Of a stretch of DNA of 64,000 nt, positions 1 to 12,711 are shown piece by piece (within the stretch, counting starts at the first letter, position 1; every line of letters begins with the position of its first letter). The notes under the pieces were generated by a model. The model saw only the letters and a list, made by a program, of their open reading frames with translations, was not told the DNA's origin and searched no databases. The stretch comes from Piper betle (taxonomy: Eukaryota > Streptophyta > Magnoliopsida > Piperales > Piperaceae), in assembly GCA_033002965.1 (NCBI GenBank), contig JAURVB010009752.1, positions 1 through 64,000 on the forward strand. The letters are read 5' to 3'. Made by a program: the position numbers and the translations under genes.

Positions 1-250
1 CCAATTGTTCGACTCCATTGAACACCATGAATTATAGCCATTGGGTGGGGCCAAGTGTCATGACCAATCAAATCCAAAGCTTAATTTATTCATCTTTTTC
101 TGCATTGAAATACCAAAATTAAGTATAAATAATAAAATATTAATTAACTAAAAAATAAAGTAAAATATTACTTAATTAATAATGTTTATACCCGGGAAGT
201 ACAAAATCATATTAAAAACATAGGTAAATATTATATATTTTAAACTCTTA
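1..250. other. AT-rich sequence of unknown nature at the left edge
   Basis: No coding potential or LTR terminus is recognised here. In the minus-strand direction the protease-linker reading of the neighbouring gypsy element stops making sense at about 250. This stretch is therefore either an insertion into that element or sequence beyond a deletion breakpoint. The window is too short on this side to decide. Confidence 0.4.
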
Positions 251-299
251 ACAACCCTCACCAAACAACTCAACTGCCTCACCGATCGACACGATACAA

Positions 300-661
300 G
301 AAGATGGATACCCTTGGAAAATGACTCCCATCTCACAATTACAATGTTTTGTCACCACACTCTTCCCTTTATAGTCAAGAAAAGCTTAGTGTGCAGACAA
401 CTAGTCCATTCCCAATAGTACATCATACCCTTTTACCCCAAATATGATAAAGTTCCACACATAGGGTTTCCCTTGTATACCTAAGGATAGGTAAGTCACT
501 CCTATAGTTGTAACTTCAGCATCTCCCGTTGTAGTAGTGACTCTATAGGACTTGGATAATGGGGATGCTTGGAGTCCTAACCTTTTAACTATTTGAGATG
601 AAATGAATGAATGTGTAGACCCTGAATCAAATAAAACATCCACAATGACTCCTTCGATTAG
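300..661 (-). pseudogene. Retropepsin (protease) remnant of the group A element
   Basis: The minus strand encodes an aspartic-protease domain with the intact active-site motif VLFDSGSTHSFIS, in which DSG carries the catalytic Asp. It is followed by a typical gypsy flap region and GYDVLLGMDWL near the domain end. Protease cleaves the Gag-Pol polyprotein in the particle. A stop follows the LGMDWL region, and the frame continues brokenly into the protease-RT linker (EAVELFGEGC at about 250-280) before homology ends. It directly follows the zinc-knuckle remnant at 671-950. It cannot be made as a full Pol because RT is missing. Confidence 0.85.
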
Positions 662-670
662 AATTTTACC

Positions 671-1980
671 TCAGACTGTGTGATCATCCTTCTCAACGTC
701 GTCAACTTCAATTGCATAGAGTTTTGCCTTCCCTTTGTCTGCCGGTTGTGCAGGTGTCGGGTAGCGAATAGGAGCTGGCGCCTTCCCTTTCTTAGGATGC
801 TCCTGTTGTTGCTTCGGAGGCTGACGACACTCCCTCTGTAAGTGTCCCATCCTTCTGCAGTTTAGCACCTACGAGGCTCCCTGCATTTCCCTGAATGCAT
901 CTTGTTGCAATTTTGACATCGCCTCAATGTGATATCCTCAAACTTCCTTTTAAGGTTCCCCTCTATGTTCCCTCGGTAGTTCTGCTACTGGTGTCCTACT
1001 AACCTGTTTTGGTTACTAACAGGGTTGGCATTTTTTGCTGTGAAGTAACCTTTCCTTGCTTCTGTGCACGGTCATACTTGGACACCAACTCCTGAGTAGT
1101 GGTTGAATCGATCACCTTGGTTATCGTACTCCATGGCTTTGTAGCAATCTTACCTCTCAATTCTTGCTTCAATCCCCAAAAGAATTTGTCAGCTCTAGCC
1201 TTATCAGTTGCCAGAATCCCAGGTGCAAATCACTCCAATTGTAAGAATTTCTAGGCATATTCCTGGACTGAATCCTCCCCCTAAACCAGGTTGGCGAACT
1301 CTAGTGCTTTCTATTGGACAATGGGCTCTAGAAAATATTGTCTATTGAAAGTTGCCACAAATATTGCCCACGTGACGGAAGAAATTTCAGGTTGATGGAA
1401 TGTGGTTTTTCCCTAGACTTCCTCCAGTAAGATGCTTCCTCTTGAAGCAAGCATGTTGCCAACCTCACTTGATGGCGGTGGGGCATAGATAGTGCCCTAA
1501 AAGCTTTTTCGGTAATGTCAATCCAGTTCTCCGTCTTCATTGGATCAATCCCTCCAATAAATACCTTAGCTCCATTCTTCCTAAACTTTTCCACAGTGTA
1601 ACGGTCACTATCATCAATAGCTGGCAGCAACACTTGTCGGGCTTCCAGTGGCACTGGGTTTGGAAGCTCCCCTCACTCGCCCGGGTCTCGCTCGCTCGGG
1701 TCTATTAACCCTACCCGCCCTTGGGCACTCCCCTGACCACCGTCTGGAGTGATGCTGGGACCCGTTGCTAAGTTTGAGGCTTCATTCCCTGCGACCACTC
1801 CTAGTAACCGCTGAACAATATTTTGAACCACCGAATTTGTATTTGCTGAAGCCTACACAAGTCCCTTTATGGCCGTCAGGTCTGAGCCAATACATTCTCG
1901 AATTTGGCTGAGTAGATTGGTTTGACTGTCTATGTGTGCCTGACATCTGAAACGTCAAATTTCTTTCCCATCATGGTTCA
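671..1980 (-). pseudogene. Gag (capsid and zinc knuckle) remnant, group A element
   Basis: The minus strand shows the retrotransposon Gag domain at about 1,328-1,654, with residues DSDRYTVEKFRKNGAKVF and then WIDITEKAFRAL. A frameshifted continuation runs to about 1,020. A zinc-knuckle region follows at about 830-950, with NCRRMGHLQREC preceded by CQNCNKMHSGKC. Gag forms the cytoplasmic particle and the knuckle binds RNA. Several stops and at least two frame changes are present. Very similar gag pieces occur at 18,120-18,480 and 35,090-35,390, so the three elements are close relatives. Confidence 0.85.
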
Positions 1981-2123
1981 TTAATATGTTCTTTTTCAGT
2001 TATGACTTAGGTTTATTAGCGAATGAATTTGCTATTTAATAACATAAAACGTTGAGAAAAGATAAGTACTGGACTTTTCAACAAGGTACTTGAGTCATAA
2101 AGTGTGAGCTTGTGGGAAAACGT

Positions 2124-2135
2124 GCTCTGATACCA
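2124..2135 (-). other. Primer binding site for initiator tRNA-Met
   Basis: The minus strand reads TGGTATCAGAGC, the complement of the 3' end of plant initiator tRNA-Met, two bases inside the LTR end. This fixes the element's orientation and identifies 2,138-4,786 as its 5' LTR. Confidence 0.85.
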
Positions 2136-2689
2136 CCTATAATGACCTGCCCTAACCAGCAGAGGGTTACTAAGGATGTAACAATAACATTTAAGAACAT
2201 GAATCGTAATACGACACATAAGTCTAGAAATTTATAAATCATAAAAATAAGTCATGTTCTGATAGCATGTGACAATACATAAAACAAAGTCCCACAGTCT
2301 CTGACCATTTCCCATAGCCACATTTATAACACAAAAAAATTAAAGGAAGTCCAATTTATTATCAATTCACCAAACCTAGGTTGGTAAAAGAACCACCAAC
2401 CACACTTTTAATCCTCAGTCTAAAGTTGCTCACCTGCGGGGAAATTCCGCGTTAGTGATAAAACCACTAAGCCACATAATTAAATGAAACAAGTCAATAT
2501 AATCCCCATTATCATTTCTCGAGACATTTAGTTGTTATGAGCCTATGCTGAGCTCCAATTATGATGGGAGGGGTGGCCACCCCATCCAGCTCCAATCCCA
2601 TGCATGCGCACACACGCTACATGGCCCATGGCCTATCGTTACTGATATTTGCCATTGACTCACCTCTCGGTATCACAAGTGCATAATGA

Positions 2690-2960
2690 ACCGTCTTGCG
2701 CCACTATGCCCTATCACCCCTTTCGGCATCGGGGCATGTACTCAATCTTTCAGGGGGTGCTGCCCTGTGTCAAATTTAGTCAACCCTGGTTGCGCTCGGT
2801 GCATGGTGGTTGGATATGAACTCAAGTCGACCAAGACTCCCACATACTAATTTTAAAAGGTGTGACCCCGTGTTGGACTGAGTTAATTCCTTGACCTCGG
2901 TTGTACTTGGTGCATGGTGGTCAAATTTGGGCTTAGGTCGACCAGGGCTACCAAAAAGGG
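2690..2960 (-). repeat. Two-copy ~115 bp tandem duplication inside an A LTR
   Basis: Two consecutive copies carry the block GACTGAGT..TTGACC..GGTTG..TCGGTGCATGGTGGTC..TCGACC. The same block is single in most A LTRs (for example 16,320-16,420). It is duplicated in the LTR at 54,155-55,403 (54,650-54,930). Confidence 0.7.
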
Positions 2961-3050
2961 AAAATACAATATTTCAAATAATTATACGGATCTGGATAGT
3001 TCGTAAGTGAACCTGCAACCGTGACCAACGATCCTAATCTTAACAAGAAC

Positions 3051-3078
3051 ATAAAATTATACATAAGTATAATTTTAT
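3051..3078. repeat. Conserved palindrome in A LTR (12 bp stem, 4 nt loop)
   Basis: Perfect arms ATAAAATTATAC and GTATAATTTTAT are separated by ATAA. The same arms occur at 16,207, 21,732, 33,356 and 36,737, although the flanking DNA has diverged. Confidence 0.85.
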
Positions 3079-4786
3079 TCGAGTAAAAATGCATGCAACT
3101 AAATGACTAATATATATAATTATTAAAATTCGACAACATAAAGCATGCAACATTCAGCAATATTAAATATTAAATTCTCAACATTTACAACAAGTCTAGT
3201 GAGATAATTAATTATTCATGTGACATAATCATTAAGTCAAACTTTACATTTTAAAGTAATTATTTATATCATAATTCACATTTTACTAATGATAAATTAA
3301 TTATCAAGTTATTTAATTACTATTATTAGTATATTTTCCTTTGAGATGATAATTACTTAACCATGATCTTAACGATTTAATTTACAGTTTTAATCTCTAA
3401 TCATTATTATTATTATTAGCAATTTAATTAATTAAGTCATTCAATTAAATTATTTAAAATGATTTGTATTATCTTAATTCAAAGATATTACTAATATAAT
3501 TTTTAAAATTATTTAACTCAATAAAGGTTCAAACTTTATTTATTTTTATTATGACATTTAGGTTCAGTGCTTGTGATTTTTATACATTTATAGTTTAATA
3601 ACCCATTTTCTACCTTACTGGTAAAGGTGAAATATTTATTTCATTAATCACTTATAACCATATTATTTAAATTAATAGCTTATAATAAACTGATTAATTT
3701 TTAAAAGTTTATCATTACAATATTTTTTATTACTCATGGTTATTTCGTACAATAATTAATAAGTTTAGCAATTGTAACCCATAACAATTAAAATAATGAT
3801 TATGAAGGATTTATTACAAGTTAATATTATTTTTAACTCGAGTCAGTGTTGAGTCAGGTGTTATTTATGAGTTTGCCATCTTCTTCTTCCCCGACGCTCT
3901 ACTCTTCTCCAAACCTCATCTTTGGCACCAAAAACAGACCCATCCTTCTCCAACCCTTATCTTGGCACCAAAACCAGATCACATCCTCCATCAACTACAA
4001 CCTTCCCCCAGCAACCCAATTGGAAGCCTAAAGTTCGTGCTTTACAGCAACTATCCCGTCGAACCTGTCTTGCACCAAGGTACACGCGCCTAGCTAGCTG
4101 CACTGCCGGGAATGCAAGGCGAACACCGTCTGGCTAGCAGCAATGCAGGGAACGCTCCCCTTCTCTCTGCATGATAACCCACAACCTCAAGCCAAACGTT
4201 GTGAGCATGCACAGCGTGAGCCTTGGCAAACGAACTAGTATGGATGCTTAACTTGACAAGTACCGAAGGAATTCCCCACAGCGTTGCCCACTATCCGAAC
4301 CCCATGCATAGAAATCATAAGATGCTAGAGACTGCAACTTAGTTATACTAAATAGACCAATTACATAGCATAGGATGTTGATGAAGCAACAGCAAAAGCA
4401 AGGCGATCATGAATTGATGAAACAATAGAAATTTGCATGGCGGTCATGAATTGATGAAGCAGCAGAAAATTAGCATGGCGATCATGAAATGCATGAAAAC
4501 TAAGAATAGGGAGATAGGAAGAATACTCAAGCAAGGGGAAAGCTGGCTCTGGTAAGAAAGAGCAGAAGAAGATGAGAAATAGGTGGCTAGGGTGAGGAAG
4601 ACGCCCTCTCAAAATAAAATGAAAATGATGGCTAGGGTATAGGAAAACACCCCAGCACCAGCATTTCAGTTAACCGGGTAGAGAATAAAATATTATAATA
4701 ATTTATTAATAATAATAATTCTCTCGGAATATATCCTTCCCAGGCCGAGTCGAATATTATTATTATTATTTTTCACAATCTTTACA

Positions 4787-6036
4787 ATTTACTTGTATTT
4801 ATTCATATATTTATATAGTATAATTGTATTATTATGTTATGATTAGAGTATTGTTCATATTTATGTATTTATTATTTATCTAATTATCTATGAGTGTATT
4901 TTTTGTTTATTTACTTATTTATTATTTATTATTATTATGTCTCGATTTTCATGCCACATGTTTAGTTATAGGTTTTTAGAACTGTTTTCTTTATTAGGAT
5001 GTATTGATGATTTGAGCACACACCACGAGCATGCATCATATAGAGATGTTAGTATTTTACTTAGTAGTTGGTTCCGATGTAAGTTTCGAAGTTTTAGCTC
5101 ACCGTAGCTTGGAGCTTGGACCACAGGTCCATAGGACTCTCCCTCCTTGCTTGTCTCCTTGCGTGTCGAGTTTAACCGTGTTTTAGACATAAGACAACAT
5201 CGGTGGCGTTATATCGGATCCCTCTGATGTCGAGCTATTTAGTCATATTTTCTACATGTGTTTAATAAAACTACAAGGATGAGATCCCTTTTTGGTTTTC
5301 GAACTGAAGCTCTATAAATATATAATACAAGCCTCTTCCCTAAACCTATTATATAAGTAGACGAATTGTTTTTATAGATTTTATGAATAAGAGAATGAGT
5401 GGTATGGAGATATGTATGGACTGCACTAGTACTCCTTTAAACCCTAAGTAGTGCCGTGTATGAGGGTATTATGTAATGCAGGACATTTCTGCAATTTGTG
5501 GCACCAACTTAATTGTTCCTTTTGCCACTTGAGTACCGTGGCAGGTGAAATATACAAGATATGAGGGCACAAGCGTTGTATGTATGAATATGAATATAAG
5601 TCATGTGAGCTGACACTTGCTTAAGTATGTTTGCTTGCTGCCCAGTGTGAGGCAATCTTGAAGTTTCATAAGTTTTTGTGGGTAATGGAATGCCCATCTG
5701 CCATATTGTATTAGTCATTTTTCTAACTAGTAACACTCATTTTGGCATTTTTCATATAGTATATGTAAGTCTTGAAAATCCTAAGTCGACTTTGGTGGAA
5801 GGACAGATAATAGCTACACACACTTGAGCTCAGCACATTTATTTTTTCTTACTTTTACTTATATTTGATGTGTTTTGACATGTATTTAACAATGTCTTCT
5901 ATTTTCATGACCCCAAGAAGGTTGTTTCGATCTATTGTATCGATCGAGTCTTACCGACCAACAACTTTAAACATGACTTGACTCAATCATAATATTTTTA
6001 ATCGGTTCTTAGGTGAAATATAATCGGGGTGTTACA
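4787..6036 (+). repeat. B2 LTR, 3' part (5' LTR of the large decayed B2 element)
   Basis: This is co-linear with 24,110-25,377: the ATTTATC-rich start, the GTAGG..GGAAGG segment, the TTACCGACCAACAAC block and the end GGGGTGTTACA. The left part of the LTR was displaced by insertion of the A element that ends at 4,786. A primer-like site follows immediately. Confidence 0.8.
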
Positions 6037-6039
6037 AGT

Positions 6040-6052
6040 TGGTATCACAACC
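6040..6052 (+). other. Degenerate tRNA-iMet primer binding site
   Basis: TGGTATCACAACC differs at two positions from the expected TGGTATCAGAGCC. It lies three bases after the LTR end at 6,036, so the internal region of the B2 element starts here on the plus strand. Confidence 0.75.
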
Positions 6053-6584
6053 ATGTCTTGGTCGATTGAGATGGAAGATTTTTGTTTTAAGCCAAGTGTG
6101 TGGAGCTACCCTTAGCCAAGCTGATAGGTATTTCGTGTGGTATTTTCTCTGTATTTTAGATTTTTGCTCAGTCAGACTTGAGCAATGCGCGTTTTAGTGT
6201 TAATAGATATTATGAGATGGATATAAGATAATAATCTTAGTGGATGGCAGTATGTGTAACGACCCGCCATTTTTCACGATATTGTGGGCCTAGCTGGCCA
6301 GGTGTTACTCACAATTAAGTAAATATGACTAACATTTTTTATTTAACAAAAACATATATAAAGATCCCACAGTCTTGGACCATTTCCCAGTAGCCACACT
6401 TATTTCTCAATTAAATAAAAAAAGGTGTCCTCATATTTATTTTGCTCCATACTCTGGATGTCAATCACCTAATCTCGTATTTGCATACCTGTGGAGGCAA
6501 TTCTGCGTTAGTGATTACAACACTAAGTAGTATAATAGATAAAACAAGACAAGTACATTCCACTATTTCCTTATGTTTATTTTA

Positions 6585-7175
6585 ATATGCGGTGGAGCGA
6601 TTCCGCTATACTCCAAAACAATGTGGAGGAGGTATCCGCTGTGATCCGCACAGCCCGGCTGTAGCTTTTTTGTGGGGAGGCTACCACTACCGTCTCCAAT
6701 GCCATTGCCTCGCACACCCCGGCCGTAGCCTTTTTGTGGGGTAGCTATCACTGCACTCGGGTGATTGCTATGCCCCGTTTGTGGGGAAGCTCTCACTACC
6801 ACTTCTAGTGCCAGTGCCTCGCACACCCCAGCCGTAGCCTTTTTATGGGGAGGCCATCACTGCACTCCAGTGCCAATGCCTTGCACACCCCGGCCGTAGC
6901 CTTTTTGTGTGGCGGCTATCACTGCACTCAGGTGATTGCTATGCCTCGTTTGTGGGGAAGCTCTCACTACCAATTCTAGTGCCAGTACCTCACACACCCC
7001 AGTCGTAGCCTTTTTATGGGGTGGCTATCACTGCACTCCAGTGCCAGTGCCTCACACACCCTGGCCGTAGCCTTTTTATGGGGCGGCTATCACTGCACTC
7101 CAGTGCGATGGAGGAATCGCTGTGCCTCGCTCACCCCGGCCGTAGCCTTTTTATGGGGTAGCTATCACTACTCCA
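6585..7175. repeat. Minisatellite with ~171 bp composite unit in the solo A LTR
   Basis: The anchor GCCGTAGCCTTTTT recurs near 6,722, 6,831, 6,893, 7,002, 7,064 and 7,139, with spacings 109, 62, 109, 62 and 74. The array is therefore a 62+109 bp composite repeated at least twice. Typical words are TGGGGNGGCTATCACTGC and CAGTGCCTCNCACACCC. It sits where other A LTRs carry other arrays. Confidence 0.85.
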
Positions 7176-7825
7176 AAACAATGTCGATGCATTACAAAAT
7201 TCACGTACATAACACGACCCAGTGTCGGACTAAGTCAATTCATTGACCCTGGTTGCACTCGGTGCATGGTAGTCGAATCTGGGCTCAGGCCGACCTAGGT
7301 TACCCACAAGGAAAGTATGATGTTCTATCTATTATATGTACCTGATTTGTGATTACGTCTGACTGTGACCCGTGAACCCTAATACAGTAATGGGGAGGTC
7401 GCCTGGGATGGAGATGAGGGATGAAATACTCCCTCCTCCTGCATAAATATACACTTCAACCATTCCCTCCATTAAATTCTCATACCCCATCATCCATTGG
7501 TATTTCCTAGGTTCAACGACCCCTTCTCCTTTTATAAAGAATAAATGACGGCTAGGGTTTGTGGAAGCACCCTTTCACCATAATTCCTTTAACCGGGTAA
7601 TTGGGTAATTAACACGGTTCACTTAACCTTTTCACTCAACCTCTTAAAAGGTTTGGTTCACTTTACTAGTTTAGACGGTTAAATGGTATGGTTTACTTAA
7701 CCGGGTAAAAATACTTAACCGGTTAACTAATACTTTCCACTTGACCGGGTAATTAATAATGAACCAGGTAGCGGGTAAATAATTTAAACAAATTCATGGA
7801 TACCAACGTTCGATCCCACCGCGTC

Positions 7826-7827
<2 letters not shown>

Positions 7828-7871
<44 letters not shown>
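7828..7871. repeat. TA dinucleotide microsatellite
   Basis: An uninterrupted TA run of about 44 bp lies inside the solo A LTR, close to its outer end. Confidence 0.95.
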
Positions 7872-7874
<3 letters not shown>

Positions 7875-7886
7875 CGGGTCTTTACA

Positions 7887-10330
7887 GTATGGGTCTCATA
7901 GGCATGTTGTGATAAGTTTAGAGACTCATCCTTCCTTTTATTGTGCCAGAGATTTTGACTATTTAGAGTGTTCATATATTCAGTAAGCTAAAGTTGAGAT
8001 GAATAGTGACCAGGAGTATTTGGAGCATTGGGGACATTGCAACACTTGTCCATCTTTTGCATATCACCACATCAGTCCTTCCTTGGGACATGGTGTACAT
8101 TGTGGGACAAAGTTATCACAGATGACATATACAAGGAGTTTGAAGTATGGAGACACTGACAAAGTTAGTTGGCGCATGAGTTGGACTATTGTGTGCCCTA
8201 GATAAATCCATTAGGCATAGTTTAAGACCTACTATGGAGAACTTGGACCTTTAGACATATGCTTGTGGATGAGGATGAGTAGTTCAGATGGAGTCACTAA
8301 AGTACTTAGAGCACAGATGAGAGTTTGGATAGATTACTTGAGATGGACCACTTCTGGGAGATAGCAGTCGATGAGGATGAGGAGTGAGGTGGATCTAGAG
8401 TGCCATGAATACTTCATTGTCATCCCCCTCTTCCACTAGTGTATGTGTGTCCCAAGAATATTGTTAGCCACTCTTCAACAGACAGAATCATGAACACATT
8501 GAGAATGAATGAGATTACCTTTAACAGCAGATTTAGATGGTTGACTGGATGTCACTCGATCTGCAAGGGCTAGATTAGTGATGGCTATTGAGAACCAGCC
8601 AGAGCTTATAGGAGCACTCACTTCAGATTGTAGGAGATACGTGTAGGCTCAGCATTGGATCACCATTGTATGTGTCACCACTATGCTCCATCCACCCTCC
8701 GGATCAGGCACATATTGTTGGATAGCCTAAGTCAAGTTGATAGCGGTTACCTTTGATGAGACAAACACATAGAGGATGACATGTCAAAGATAGTAGTGGG
8801 TTCACAAAGTACATGATTAGAATCGGATCTTTAGCCGTTGGAAGCCCAACCACTATCCGAGTTGCCCAACCATCGATCGTGATGCACGACCACCGACCGA
8901 ATACGCACTACTGCAGTCCGTGATGCACAACCACCATTCGTATATTGCTCTATCGCCGACTGAGTGGAGCAGTTATTGTGGAAGTAAGGGCTACATAGTT
9001 ACCTCACCCTACACGAGGACAACTACTTGAAGATTTTCTTTGCTTTGCACACAGACTGCAAGTCACAGCATTGAGAGAATAGTTGGGTTAGAGATTGAGG
9101 ACAATATATAGCTATGGTAACACCATTCGGGCAAAGGAAAGTTAGGTGCACTGAGATAATTGTGAAGAAATGACACAGGATTGACCTCACCAGCCATCTT
9201 GCATACCATCACCTTGGGTTAGATGTTTATTACAATATAGTGTTAGTGATAACCTTAAAGTATCATCAGGCAGTGTTAGTGATAGTCATCAAATGGATGT
9301 ACATTGACAGAGAGAGAATATGATAATATGATATCCAGATGGGATTACCATACTGGCAAATTGTTCAATTAGCATGACAACAGATGTATAAGTTATATCC
9401 AGGGTATATAGATCATGAAAATGATTAGATACATAGTTTAACTCATTTAGAGTTTGGCCCAACCAAAGATAGATGTATAACTCATATTAGAATCTTGGCA
9501 TAGATGATAGGTTTAGTGAGGGAGCATCCTTCAGAGGGCTCGTATTGTCCTTATGCTTCGCCAACACGATTAGGTCCTTACCTTGTGCCGTAGGATTTGG
9601 GCTTTAGCTCGAGTATAGGAGGTACCTTGTAGTATTATTTAGGACTTACAGTGCAAGTAGCTAATGACAGACCAGTTTGGAGAAGACAACATTACCTATG
9701 TTTGGGAGCAATGTAGACAAGGACTTCAGTCAGACTAGATCACGCTGACTAGATAAAGGGACACCAATGTATGCTCATCTTAACTGACAACTTTGCTTGA
9801 GAGTCTACCACAACAGTAGTAGTCATGTGAGTCAAGATTAGTGCTACAAATTGGTATGGGATAGCAGGTCACATACCACTGAAGAGCAGACCAGACACAT
9901 GTCAAACCTCACTATGAGTCCCCGTAGACTCAGGGAGAGATAGTGGTTCTTTGGGTAGTTGAAACACATGCCTACTATTAGTGACGCATATTTTTTAGCC
10001 ATCCATGGACCTACCCATATTTTTGAGCCATCCAGTATCCTATACAGAGTTTTTATTAACATGATGACTCGCACGATCACCTTTACACCACCACAGATAG
10101 AGTGATGTACATACATAGTAAGATTTTCTCATATCAGTGTACTCTTCTAGCAAACATGATATCAAACCATGTGAGGATGAGACACATACTAGTTAGAATC
10201 TTATAGCAATGTGACTAGTTTTCCACGAGAGATCCATTCTCTTTCTATGTGATGCATAGACACCAGATAGAGTTAAGCATTTTCATTCACTCTTCCAGAC
10301 ATACTAGTCATGCTACTAGTTTATCCAGAT
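7887..10330. other. Decayed internal sequence of the B2 element, no recognised gene
   Basis: The base composition is mixed and coding-like, but stops are frequent in all frames and no domain motif was recognised. The longest open stretch (9,844-10,116, minus) shows no family features. An imperfect repeat of GATGCACNACCACC-like words lies at about 8,870-8,960. Confidence 0.5.
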
Positions 10331-10563
10331 TGTAACAACCCAAATCCGGTTCATGCTCAGGAACCGAAATGGAATATCATAAGTCCAGGTTAGGTTGGCT
10401 AACCTGAACCCAAGCCTAAGGATGTACTCTCGGCATCTTGAGATGGAAGATGTTTGTCACCATGCATGGACGAATGCACAAAAACAAACCTAACATGCTA
10501 CTACATGGATGACATGACAACTAGTTCATACTAAAAATAATGATGATAAAAATGATAAAGTTG

Positions 10564-10589
10564 ATATATATATATATATATATATATAT
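10564..10589. repeat. TA microsatellite
   Basis: An uninterrupted 26 bp TA run in the solo B1 LTR. Confidence 0.95.
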
Positions 10590-12150
10590 TATCATGCATT
10601 GATATTCACACAAAATTCTAATCTGCTGCATAATTCATTCTAAATCTTGGGTCTTGACCCATCTGTGCATTCTAATTACTTTTCAATCATATGAAATCAA
10701 TTGTCATACCTTACATCACATCATTCTTAATACAAAGATAAAATAAACAAAACATTAACATTCTATCATCTGACGTGTGTGTATGCAAAACACGTCAGTA
10801 CTCCTCCGTTTGGGTTGTCTCATCCTCCTCATTACTATCACCTATATTTATTATAAAAACATGTCAATAACGAGTGTTACTAGCCAAAAAATATAACTAA
10901 TATTAAACTAGCTATAAGAGCAAACTCTCATATGAAAGAAAACAGTTATATACTTCTCATGAACTCTCTGAAGGGCACCTATTGAGGAGCCACTAGGCTA
11001 CACACCCAATAGCATCCAAACCTGATTGTTCTGCTGCTACTAATTTTCTTATTTCATTTGCTGGTTCCTTGGGACTACTAGTATATCCTTAGCCCTCTCC
11101 TTACCTCCATAATTCTCCTGGCTTTGAACACAAAGACCGAGTACTCATAGGCAATCGCCTTTAGTACCCTTTGAAGCACAAGTTTGGACATGCATTGTAC
11201 TAAATATTACCCATCAACCTCCACATTTTTTCGGGTGTGAGGAACTCAAAATGGGAGTTGTCAAGATCCCTCGGGATTGGAACAGTCATGTACCTGCTTG
11301 CGTAGCATGGTTATCGAATTTCCCGTCTCTCATCTCACTGAAAACTCGATAAAATTATATATAAGCTTGGGAAGGAATTTATATAATAGGCCCAAAGGCA
11401 ACTTGAGATGGATCTTATTTTTGAAAACATACTAGAGGGATCTCATCCTCGAGGGTTATTAATCCGGAAAATTGATCAATTAAATGACCCGGGTTAAGTG
11501 AGATCAAATAAAACGTCACTTAACTCATCCTGCAAGTAATAACACAAAACACAATAGAGTAGAGAGTAAAACAAGAAGTGAGTCCTACACAGATCAGGTA
11601 GAACAAGTGTGTCCACGGGCCTAGGCGGCGAGCCATACCTACACATCAAATCTAGAAGCTAACGCCCAATAACTAAATGATGCATCAACTTAACATGAAC
11701 ATCACACATACAATGCAATCATTCTATAACAGTCAAACAATCATTAGTGTAGAAATAACTCTAACTCATCCTATTCATACCAATTTTATTATTTTTTTCT
11801 AAGTTACGTTGTAGTCAGTTGGCATGCTCAAATTTAATTTACTTAATTAGATTACTAACTATCAATCAAATCATGCAAATCATCACTTCATTCACAATCA
11901 GACATTTATCACAATAGTTAATCAATCTTAGCATGTTGTGCTAGTAATTATCAAATTTACATAATTAAATCGGATAAAATTTTATACCTAATCATCAGTC
12001 ACACAGTGACGGCGACAAGGTTGTGGCCGGCTCGAGTAAGGATTGTGGGGAAGAGGAAAGGGAGAAAAAGAAGAAGGAAGTTGAGGGAGAAGGATGATGG
12101 TGATTGAATGACAGAAGTGTGGAATATATAGATGTCAAGGTGAGAAAATG

Positions 12151-12305
12151 AGGGTCGCTTAGAAAAATGAATGGTCGTTTAGAAAAATGAATGGTCATCT
12201 AAGAAAAATGAATGGTTGTCTAAGAAAAATGAATGGTCGTTTAAAAACATGAATGGTCGTCTAAGAAAAACGAATAGTCATCTAAGAAAAATGAATGATC
12301 ATCTC
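12151..12305. repeat. Minisatellite, ~21 bp unit, about 7 copies
   Basis: The unit is about AAAAATGAATGGTCGTCTAAG with few substitutions, in the solo B1 LTR beside the ACTCGA module at 12,308-12,369. Confidence 0.9.
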
Positions 12306-12711
12306 ATAATTAAAACTTGACTCGACTCTACCATGAGTAAAAAATAATACTAACTCATAATAAAAATCCCATAAAATATAATACACATCAATGACATGCT
12401 CTATAACTAATAGCCCACCCAAACTGCCCATAACGCATCCTAATACATTATTTGGCCTAAAAATAATTCTATGATTTAATTAAAATAAATAAAGAAAAAA
12501 TCGGGTATACTCTCATATATTCTGATAACTCATTCTGCTGTTGTCTTACTGGCATTATCATCATATACTTGGGCACACATGACTCTCATGGTTCATAACA
12601 CAAGACCGGCCTCAGCTTGGTACGCGTATTTTGAAATTGACCCTACTAAAAGTAACCATTGAACCGACCGGTTTAGACTATAAAACCCTGACTCAAATTA
12701 TGGGTTTTACA

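Larger units (their letters stand above)
251..4786 (-). mobile_element. Group A Ty3/gypsy (Tekay-like) element, 5' half
   Basis: Read on the minus strand, the element has a 5' LTR (2,138-4,786), a tRNA-iMet primer site, gag, a zinc knuckle and protease. It is lost at about 250, before reverse transcriptase. The right end (TTTACA on the plus strand) abuts 4,787, where the tail of a B2 LTR resumes, so this element inserted into that LTR. The matching target-site copy and the 3' half lie outside the window. All coding parts are disrupted. Confidence 0.85.
2138..4786 (-). repeat. Group A LTR (5' LTR of the left element)
   Basis: On the plus strand it runs from TATAATGACC (TG changed to TA) to CTTTACA. 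On the minus strand it starts TGTAAAGATTGTG, matching the LTR start at 14,234. It shares with the other A LTRs the GCGG..CCGC block near 2,435, the conserved GAC..TGCATGGTGGTCG segment (here in two copies), the palindrome at 3,051-3,078, a long AT tract, the ACTCGAGT module at about 3,832-3,890, and a GC-richer part at 4,040-4,260 homologous to 14,860-15,220. Confidence 0.85.
6255..7886 (-). mobile_element. Solo group A LTR with perfect target-site duplication
   Basis: On the plus strand it runs from TGTAACGACCCGCC to TCTTTACA and is flanked by the 5 bp duplication gtatg (6,250-6,254 and 7,887-7,891). No internal region is attached, so it is a solo LTR left by LTR-LTR recombination. Its terminal 60 bases match the end of the LTR at 17,514-17,574 in reverse complement. 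It carries its own minisatellite, a cluster of ACCGGGTAA motifs at 7,594-7,780 and a TA microsatellite. Confidence 0.9.
10331..12711 (-). mobile_element. Solo B1 LTR
   Basis: On the plus strand it runs from TGTAACAACCC to GGGTTTTACA. Its minus-strand start TGTAAAACCCATAATTTGAG matches B1 LTRs at 38,917-41,763 and 60,195-63,133. Flanks are cagat (10,326-10,330) and caaat (12,712-12,716), a 5 bp duplication with one difference. No PBS or PPT is adjacent, so it is a solo LTR. It lacks the long GC-rich island present in the other B1 LTRs and carries a 21 bp minisatellite. Confidence 0.85.

Noticed and set aside
6585..7175. A 171 bp period reminiscent of centromeric satellites
   Set aside because: The unit is a 62+109 bp composite, GC-rich and confined to one LTR; nothing links it to centromeric DNA.
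7999..8205. Plus-strand 68-codon frame in the B2 internal region
   Set aside because: No similarity to gag or any gypsy domain that I can see, and stops surround it on both sides.
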